Shown in pieces: positions 58,880 through 64,000 of a stretch of 64,000 nt of DNA; the stretch's first letter is position 1, and each line of letters opens with the position of its first letter. Under the pieces are notes generated by a model. It was not told the origin of the DNA. It saw only the letters and a program-made list of their open reading frames with translations, and did no database searches. Source of the stretch: Cupriavidus taiwanensis (lineage in GTDB: Bacteria; Pseudomonadota; Gammaproteobacteria; Burkholderiales; Burkholderiaceae); assembly GCF_900250075.1 (NCBI RefSeq), contig NZ_LT977071.1, positions 248,001 through 312,000 of the forward strand. The letters run 5' to 3'. A program made the translations under genes and the position numbers.

Positions 58880-59812
58880 CTATGTCGCCTGGCTGGACCC
58901 GGCGGCTGTCGCGGCGCGCTCGCCCCTGCCGTGCGTGGCGAGCCAGCAAAGGATGGACCCCGCGACCACCATCGCCGCCCCCTTCCAGAACGCGAAGGAC
59001 AGCGGCGCATGCAGCAGCGCCGCGGCCAGGGCGGCCGACAGCACCGGAATGAAATACGATGCACCGGCGAGCACGGTCACGTTGCCGTGCAGGATGCCGA
59101 CGTTCCACGCCGCATAACCGAAGCCCATCGCGCAGGCAGCCAGGGCCAGGTAGACCACGCCCGCAACGCTGAACGCCATCGCTTCGCCGCCGGTGAACAG
59201 GTACTTGGCCCACAACGCGAGCGCGGTCAGCATGAAGAACAGCGTGACGGCGTTCTTGCCCTGGGCGATGCGGGCCGTGACGGTGCAATAGCCGGCCCAG
59301 ATGACCGCGCCCGCGAAGGCCAGTCCGTAGCTGAGCGGGTTGTCGCGCACGTTGGCCGCCATGCCCGCCACATCCAGTCCCTGATCGCCGCCCAGTACCT
59401 GGCAGATCCCCAGGATAGCCACCAGCAAACCCGGCACGATCAGCCAGCCGGCCCGCTGCCGGTTGAACAGGATGGCGGCCAGCAAGGTGAAGCTGGGCCA
59501 CAGGTAGTTGACCATGGCCACTTCGATCGCCTGCCTGCCGCTGTTGGCGTAGCCGATCGATAGCGACAGGCACAGCTCGTACGACACGAACAGCACGCTG
59601 CCCCAGACCAGGTAGGCGCGGGGCAATGCCCGCAGCCGGACGTGGCCCACCGAGACCCACAGCAGCACCGAGGCAACCGTGTACATCAGCGCGGCACCGC
59701 CCGTCGCGCCGAAGCTCTCGCTGACGCCGCGGATCAGGCCGACAATCGAGCTCCACAGGAGCACCGCGACGAGCCCGACCAGCGTTGCCTGTTTTCTTTG
59801 CATGCCTGCCAT
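58880..59812 (-). CDS. yddG: YddG-like aromatic amino-acid exporter (EamA/DMT family)
   Basis: A 310-aa membrane protein with about ten helices in two EamA halves. The YddG-type opening is TLVGLVAVLLWSSIVGLIRG followed by SFGATGGAALMYTVAS. A conserved VAMVNYLWPSFTLL segment begins the middle helix, and the C-terminal half has VLAGASYFIPVLSAALAA. YddG exports aromatic amino acids, paraquat-like compounds and related metabolites across the inner membrane. It is a single-gene unit convergent with the receiver gene. Assignment to YddG rather than another DMT exporter is by overall pattern. Confidence 0.82.
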   Translation of the reverse strand: MAGMQRKQATLVGLVAVLLWSSIVGLIRGVSESFGATGGAALMYTVASVLLWVSVGHVRLRALPRAYLVWGSVLFVSYELCLSLSIGYANSGRQAIEVAMVNYLWPSFTLLAAILFNRQRAGWLIVPGLLVAILGICQVLGGDQGLDVAGMAANVRDNPLSYGLAFAGAVIWAGYCTVTARIAQGKNAVTLFFMLTALALWAKYLFTGGEAMAFSVAGVVYLALAACAMGFGYAAWNVGILHGNVTVLAGASYFIPVLSAALAAALLHAPLSFAFWKGAAMVVAGSILCWLATHGRGERAATAAGSSQAT

Positions 59813-59986
59813 TTGTTTTAGCTATCGATGGGAGCGGACGGGGCCATACTTTACTCGACCCGCGCCGGCACATCGATCCCGATCGGCCTGCCCGCAGGTC
59901 GCCGCAAAACGCCAGACTCGAGCACTTACCCCGCTAGAATGCAGCAAGAGACCCGCGTCGCGCGTTGGTCTGCCCCCGGAGCCGGC

Positions 59987-60397
59987 ATGGAACCCCTCTC
60001 TTTTGAATTCGTCACCGTCGAGGAAGCCAAGAAGATCCTGGACGGCGAGCCGCCGGTGCAGGCCGCGCCGGACTGGAGCGAGCTGCGGCGTGCGCCGACG
60101 CCCGAAGATGCGACGCTGTCGGACGTGGCCATGCGCTGGCTGGTGTCGCTGCCGGCCGGGGCGCGCCCGCTGGTGCTGTGCCGCCGCTATCCGCGCATCG
60201 GCAACCAGCTGGCGGCGCTGGCCGCCAATCCGGCCGCGCTGCATGCCTTCCTGGTCGAGCTGCTGATCGACAAGCGCGGCGGGCGGCAGGGGTTTCCCGA
60301 GGGCATCGCGCTGGAGCTTTCGCGCCTGCATGAATACGTGGTGCAGCAACTGCCCGGCGCCAACGAGGCGCCGGGGTGGCCGGACCTGACCGACTGA
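59987..60397 (+). CDS. hypothetical cytoplasmic protein
   Basis: A 136-aa soluble protein. The start is ATG 59987 (MEPLSFEFVTVEEAKKILDG) with GGAG 9 bases upstream; an in-frame ATG at 59939 is less well placed. The sequence has an acidic N-terminal part and a helical middle (LVLCRRYPRIGNQLAALAAN, then LVELLIDKRGGRQGFPEGIA). No catalytic motif is seen and no family is recognised. It probably is a conserved genus-level gene and has no clear link to its neighbours. Confidence 0.6.
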   Translation: MEPLSFEFVTVEEAKKILDGEPPVQAAPDWSELRRAPTPEDATLSDVAMRWLVSLPAGARPLVLCRRYPRIGNQLAALAANPAALHAFLVELLIDKRGGRQGFPEGIALELSRLHEYVVQQLPGANEAPGWPDLTD

Positions 60398-60410
60398 AAC
60401 GCGCGACTGA

Positions 60411-62030
60411 CTAGATCACCAGCTCGATCACGAACGGCCCCTTGCGCGCATTGGCCATGCGGAACAGGTCGGCAAAGCGCTCCATGTCGGTGGCCTGCGC
60501 GCCTTCCACGCCCATGCCGCCGGCGAGCTTGACCCAGTCCAGGTCCGGGTTGCCGATGTCGAGCATGTCCAGCGCGGTCTTGCCCGGGTTGGCGCCGACG
60601 CCGGCCAGTTCGCCCAGCAGGATGGCGTACTTGCGGTTGGCCAGCACCACCACGGTCACGTCGAGCTGCTCGCGCGCCATGGTCCACAGCGATTGCAGGG
60701 TGTACATGGCCGAACCGTCGGCCTGCAGCGCCACCACGCGCCGGCCGGGCGCCGCGACGGCCGCGCCGAGCGCCAGCGGCAGGCCAGCGCCGATGGCGCC
60801 ACCGGTCAGCTGCAGCCAGTCGTGCGGTGCCGCGTGCACCGTGCCGGGATAGAACGCACGGCCGAAGCTGACGCTCTCTTCCACCACGATGGCCTGCTCG
60901 GGCAGCAGCGCGGTGAGCGTGCGCGCCACCGCCTCGGAGGTGACCGCGCCGCGCGCGGGCTCCACCGGAGCGGGCGCGGCGGCGGCGGGCAGCGGCGCCT
61001 GGCGCGCGCCGAGTTCATCGGCCAGCCGCGCCAGCGCTTCGGCCAGGTCTTCTTCCGGGCGCGCCAGCACATGCACCGCGGCGTCCTCCGGATACGGGCG
61101 CGGCGACTTGCCCGGGTAGGCGAAGAACGTCACCGGTGCCGGCGCGCCGACCAGGATCACGTTGCGGATGCCGGCCAGCTTGTCGCGCGCGGCATCGCCG
61201 GAATACGGCACGCGGTCCACCGCCAGGCGCCCGCGCCCGCGCGCCACGCGCGCATTGGACATGGGCGAAATCAGCCGCGCGCCGGTGGCGGCGGCAATGC
61301 GGTGCGCGTCCGCCAGCGGCGCCTCGCGCAGCGCGCTGCCGGCCAGCACGATCAGCGTCGGCTGGCCCGAGCGCAGCACGCGCGCAGCCTGCTGCACGGC
61401 GTCCGGCGAGACCCTGGGCACCGGCAGCGCCGGCAACGGTGCCGCCACCACGCCGCCCGCATCCCAGCACACGTCGGACGGCAGGATCAGGCTGGCGACG
61501 CCGCCCGGCGCGGCGCAGGCAGCCTGCACCGCGGCCGAGGCATCGGCCCCCACCGACGCCGCCCGCGTGGCGGTGCGCGTCCACACCGAGACCGGCCGGG
61601 CCCAGCCTTCGGTATCGGCGGTGAGCGGCGCGTCCAGCGGCCGGTGATAGGTGGCCTGGTCGCCGACGAGGTTGACCACCGGCGTCTGCGCGCGGCGCGC
61701 GTTGTGCAGGTTGGCCAGCCCGTTGGCCAGCCCGGGCCCGCAATGCAGCAGCGTGGCGGCGGGCTTGCCGGCCATGCGCGCGTAGCCGTCGGCCGCGCCG
61801 GTGACCACGCCCTCGAACAGCCCCAGCACGCAGCGCATGCCGGGAATGCGGTCCAGCGCCGCGACGAAATGCATCTCGCTGGTGCCGGGGTTGGCAAAGC
61901 AGGTATCCACGCCATTGGCCAGCAGGGTCTTGACCAGGCTCTCGGCGCCGTTCATCGGTTGTGCGTTGTCCATCTGGGGTCCGGTGGTTGAAGGGTTGGC
62001 TGGAGGGTTGGCTCGGGGGCGGTCAGTCAT
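60411..62030 (-). CDS. thiamine-diphosphate enzyme of the acetolactate-synthase family
   Basis: A ThDP enzyme of about 539 aa. The N-terminal PYR domain has the family opening VDTCFANPGTSEMHFVAALD with the cofactor-activating glutamate in GLFEGVVTGAADGYARMAGK. The PP domain carries the cofactor motif ADGSAMYTLQSLWTMA, then VVLANRKYAILLGELA. Sequence style is close to IlvB-like enzymes that are not true biosynthetic synthases, including benzoylformate-decarboxylase-like members. ATG 62030 overlaps the gntR stop (ATGA); ATGs at 61973 and 61955 are alternatives. The substrate is probably a 2-oxo acid. It is cotranscribed with its GntR regulator. Confidence 0.82.
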   Translation of the reverse strand: MTDRPRANPPANPSTTGPQMDNAQPMNGAESLVKTLLANGVDTCFANPGTSEMHFVAALDRIPGMRCVLGLFEGVVTGAADGYARMAGKPAATLLHCGPGLANGLANLHNARRAQTPVVNLVGDQATYHRPLDAPLTADTEGWARPVSVWTRTATRAASVGADASAAVQAACAAPGGVASLILPSDVCWDAGGVVAAPLPALPVPRVSPDAVQQAARVLRSGQPTLIVLAGSALREAPLADAHRIAAATGARLISPMSNARVARGRGRLAVDRVPYSGDAARDKLAGIRNVILVGAPAPVTFFAYPGKSPRPYPEDAAVHVLARPEEDLAEALARLADELGARQAPLPAAAAPAPVEPARGAVTSEAVARTLTALLPEQAIVVEESVSFGRAFYPGTVHAAPHDWLQLTGGAIGAGLPLALGAAVAAPGRRVVALQADGSAMYTLQSLWTMAREQLDVTVVVLANRKYAILLGELAGVGANPGKTALDMLDIGNPDLDWVKLAGGMGVEGAQATDMERFADLFRMANARKGPFVIELVI

Positions 62031-62812
62031 GCCGGATGCGGGCGCGCGGCCAGCAGGTCGAAATCCAGGCAGACGAACTCGGTCGGGAATTCAATGCGGG
62101 CGAAATAGACGATGCGCTCGGCGCCCGCCGCGGTGGCCGACGGCACGCAGGCAAAGCGGCGCAGCTCGGCCACCGGCGCACCCACCGCCAGCGCCAGCGC
62201 GGCCGCCGATTCGGCGCCGGCCGCGACGATCGACAGCCGCTGCCGCGCCGTGCTGACCGACAGGCCGGGAAAGCGGTCGAGCACCGGCACCGACGCGCCG
62301 TGGCGGAAGGCCTCGGGGTCGCGCGCGAACACATCCGCGTCGATATAGACCTCGCCCACGGCGAAGGGGCTTCCGTCGAGGCGGTGCAGCCGGCGCAGGA
62401 AGTGGTAGGCCGGTGCGCGTGCGCCGCTGCAGGGCATGCCCAGATCCTCGGGCAGCGGCACCTTGCCGGCCGACTCGACCATGGCTTCGGTGTCGAGCTG
62501 CGCGCCGACGGCGACGGCCTCGTCCCAGCTGGTCGACAGCGACACCTGACGCCGCGCCTGGCACGGCGCCTTGACGAAGGTGCCGCGCCCGCGCGCGCGC
62601 TCCAGCAGCCCTTCTTCGTCGAGCATCGACAGCGCATGGTGCATGGTCATGCGCGCCACGCCGTACTGGCGGCACAGCTGCTCCAGCGACGGGATGCGCG
62701 CCCCCTGGCGCCACGCGCCGCTTTCGATCTGGCGGCGAAAGATGGTGGCCAGCTGCAGGTAGACCGGCTGGCGGCTGCGGGACAGCAGTTCGCTGGAAAG
62801 AGGTTCCGGCAT
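62027..62812 (-). CDS. GntR/HutC-family regulator with UTRA domain
   Basis: A 261-aa regulator. The wHTH spans about residues 12-78 (PVYLQLATIFRRQIESGAWR, then QLCRQYGVARMTMHHALSML, then LLERARGRGTFV). The UTRA effector domain occupies about 95-255 (YHFLRRLHRLDGSPFAVGEV, IVYFARIEFPTEFVCLDFDL). It is the first gene of a two-gene operon with the ThDP enzyme gene. The inverted repeat AGTCTA-TATATG-TAGACT at 62885-62902, about 75 bp upstream of the start, is its predicted operator. Confidence 0.88.
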   Translation of the reverse strand: MPEPLSSELLSRSRQPVYLQLATIFRRQIESGAWRQGARIPSLEQLCRQYGVARMTMHHALSMLDEEGLLERARGRGTFVKAPCQARRQVSLSTSWDEAVAVGAQLDTEAMVESAGKVPLPEDLGMPCSGARAPAYHFLRRLHRLDGSPFAVGEVYIDADVFARDPEAFRHGASVPVLDRFPGLSVSTARQRLSIVAAGAESAAALALAVGAPVAELRRFACVPSATAAGAERIVYFARIEFPTEFVCLDFDLLAARPHPA

Positions 62813-62884
62813 GGACGGGTGCCCGGTGCCGGGCAGATTTCGGCGCCGGCGGATGCCGGCGGGTGGTGGGGGGACAGTATAAAA

Positions 62885-62902
62885 AGTCTATATATGTAGA
62901 CT
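62885..62902. promoter_or_regulatory. GntR/HutC operator
   Basis: The inverted repeat AGTCTA-TATATG-TAGACT. The GT-N-TA...TA-N-AC arrangement fits HutC-type operators. It sits upstream of the GntR gene it should control. Confidence 0.65.
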
Positions 62903-62948
62903 ACTAGGGTTTACCTTGGTCTCCGTTGAGCCGTCTGCCCCCAAAGCG

Positions 62949-62970
62949 GCCATCCCAAACTCGGGATGGC
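62949..62970. other. 8-bp stem hairpin
   Basis: GCCATCCC-AAACTC-GGGATGGC, a perfect 8-bp stem with a 6-base loop. No T-run follows on either strand, so it is only a weak terminator candidate. Confidence 0.4.
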
Positions 62971-63169
62971 GGCCTTCAGTGGGCTAGGCGAGGAGCGCGC
63001 GTGCCGCACTGCTCGCCTCCTTGGTGACTGCGGCCCATGCAGCCTCCTGAAATCTGATAAAAATATCTTTAAATTACATTTAAGACATTTCCCATGGATT
63101 TCCGTACGGTTTCGGGGCAAATTCGGGCGTTTGCCCATCGGCGATTGCGCTGCCCTGGTTGGACGGGAA

Positions 63170-64000
63170 ATGGACCTTGCCACGCTCTATCAGCATCTTT
63201 TTGCATCCCACCATCGCCTGTACGCGCTGGAGGGCGGCTCGCCGATCGAGGAGCTCGCCGTCGAAGCATGGATTTGCCGGGAAGGTGTCTCGATGCTGGC
63301 CGAATCGCGCATCGTTGTGCTCAGCGCCAATGCCGGCATCCCGCTCGAGAGCCTGCTCGGCCAGCGCGTCACGCTGCTCACCACGCTCGCGCACGGTGAC
63401 AAGTCGCGCCGCACCGGCCTGATCCGGCAAGTCGAGAAGCTTGGCGCCGACGGCAGTCTGGCGCGCTACCGCCTGACCGTGGTGCCCTGGCTATGGCTGA
63501 CCACGCAACAGCGCCACAGCCAGGTGTTCCAAGACCGGCGCCTGGACAGCATCCTTGAGGCCATCCTGCAGCCGTATTCGCCCTACGCGCAGTGGCGCTA
63601 TGCCGCCGGCGCCGAGGCCCGCATTGCGGCAATCGGCGCGCACGCGTACGTGGCGCAGTTCCGCGAGACGGACTACCAGTTCCTCACACGCCTGCTGGCC
63701 GAGGCCGGGCTGGGCTACACCGTGGTGGAGGACGGGGAGGCGCCCAGTGGCCATACCGTGGTGATCTTTGCCAACAGCGCGCAACTGCCGGAAGACGCCG
63801 AATCGGCGGCCGCCGGCGGGATCCGTTACCACCGTGCGCATAGCCAGGAGGCCCGGGACGCAATCCAGCAGCTGATCTGCGAGACCGCGGTGGGCGTCGG
63901 CGGCGTGGCCGTGTCCGCCTGGGATCCGGAAGCCAAGCGCGCGCTCCGTGCTCACGCGCCGGCCCGCTACGCCGGCCATGTGAACCGCGCCGCGAGCCCG
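63170..64000 (+). CDS. type VI secretion VgrG (TssI) protein, 5' part
   Basis: The first 277 residues of a gene that runs off the right edge. ATG 63170 is preceded by GGACGGGAA. The sequence carries the VgrG gp27-like N-terminal region: YRLTVVPWLWLTTQQRHSQV, then FQDRRLDSILEAILQPYSPY, and YVAQFRETDYQFLTRLLAEA, then GLGYTVVED. VgrG trimers form the puncturing tip of the type VI apparatus and carry effectors. No other T6SS gene lies to the left, so this is probably an orphan vgrG island whose effector and adaptor genes would follow beyond 64 kb. An A+T-rich patch precedes it. Confidence 0.82.
   Translation, partial: MDLATLYQHLFASHHRLYALEGGSPIEELAVEAWICREGVSMLAESRIVVLSANAGIPLESLLGQRVTLLTTLAHGDKSRRTGLIRQVEKLGADGSLARYRLTVVPWLWLTTQQRHSQVFQDRRLDSILEAILQPYSPYAQWRYAAGAEARIAAIGAHAYVAQFRETDYQFLTRLLAEAGLGYTVVEDGEAPSGHTVVIFANSAQLPEDAESAAAGGIRYHRAHSQEARDAIQQLICETAVGVGGVAVSAWDPEAKRALRAHAPARYAGHVNRAASP

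Larger units (their letters stand above)
62813..63169. other. 357-bp divergent region between gntR and vgrG
   Basis: Contains the GntR operator (62885-62902), a hairpin at 62949-62970 without a clear T-run, and a strongly A+T-rich patch at about 63054-63093 before the vgrG start. No gene is seen in it. Confidence 0.5.

Noticed and set aside
62949..62970. Hairpin considered as a rho-independent terminator
   Set aside because: The stem is perfect but no T-run follows in either direction, so it is listed only as a hairpin.
1..64000. tRNA, rRNA, CRISPR arrays, complete IS elements or plasmid origins
   Set aside because: I looked for tandem direct repeats with spacers, transposase motifs, cloverleaf-like runs and iteron sets and found none I could support. 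A covariance-model scan could still reveal a missed small RNA.

Overview
The window is high-G+C DNA from a beta-proteobacterium of the Burkholderiales, most likely Cupriavidus or a close relative. The evidence is three Bug (TctC-like) solute receptors, many LysR/GntR/TetR/IclR regulators next to small catabolic operons, a DUF1302 outer-membrane protein with a lower meta-cleavage pathway, and a type VI VgrG. The genus is inferred. I saw no rRNA, tRNA, CRISPR array, complete IS element or replication origin. Sampled lines suggest the first ~23 kb are less G+C-rich than the rest.

Layout. 1-6.3 kb: a truncated Bug receptor with a divergent IclR regulator, a short TetR with a small partner protein, LysR/SDR, a HAD phosphatase, an outer-membrane beta-barrel protein and a DUF2975/XRE pair. 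6.3-11 kb: D-aminoacylase, periplasmic asparaginase and Bug receptor, divergent from a LysR with a T-N11-A palindrome between them. 11-15.8 kb: fumarase, Bug receptor and a PcaB/ASL-type lyase, divergent from a GntR/UTRA regulator across two identical 16-bp palindromes. 15.8-21 kb: a TetR divergent from an aldolase/flavin hydroxylase/ALDH/RidA operon across two 13-bp operators. 21-23 kb: argC and a LysR.

23.1-32.2 kb is the least explained part. Six minus-strand genes encode an acidic EFE-rich/glycine-zipper protein, an HExxH metalloprotease-like protein, a 682-aa protein of no family I recognise, an AOS/KBL-like PLP enzyme, a GIY-YIG-like protein and an amidohydrolase. They are followed by a convergent sigma-54-type activator whose loop reads GAFTHA instead of GAFTGA. 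A near-consensus sigma-54 promoter lies just upstream of the first gene, with two palindromes further upstream placed like activator sites. This is my candidate for an undescribed system.

32-38.6 kb: a four-repeat lipoprotein, an SRPBCC protein and a hydrolase/SDR/SnoaL/TetR operon. 38.57-38.70 kb: a 126-bp MITE-like element with perfect 15-bp terminal repeats and a 10-bp direct repeat at each end. 38.9-45 kb: DUF1302 porin, 2-keto-4-pentenoate hydratase, acylating acetaldehyde dehydrogenase, 4-hydroxy-2-oxovalerate aldolase, a secreted SurE and a lipoprotein. 45-58.8 kb: a FixJ-type regulator and a 1750-aa kinase/ATPase/GAF/histidine kinase, divergent from an operon of isochorismatase-like hydrolase, alpha/beta hydrolase, Tat-exported YtcJ amidohydrolase with a Cys-rich tail, DoxX, MFS exporter, XapX protein, porin and a single-domain receiver. 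58.9-64 kb: a YddG-like exporter, a hypothetical gene, a TPP enzyme/GntR pair with its operator, and the 5' part of a vgrG.
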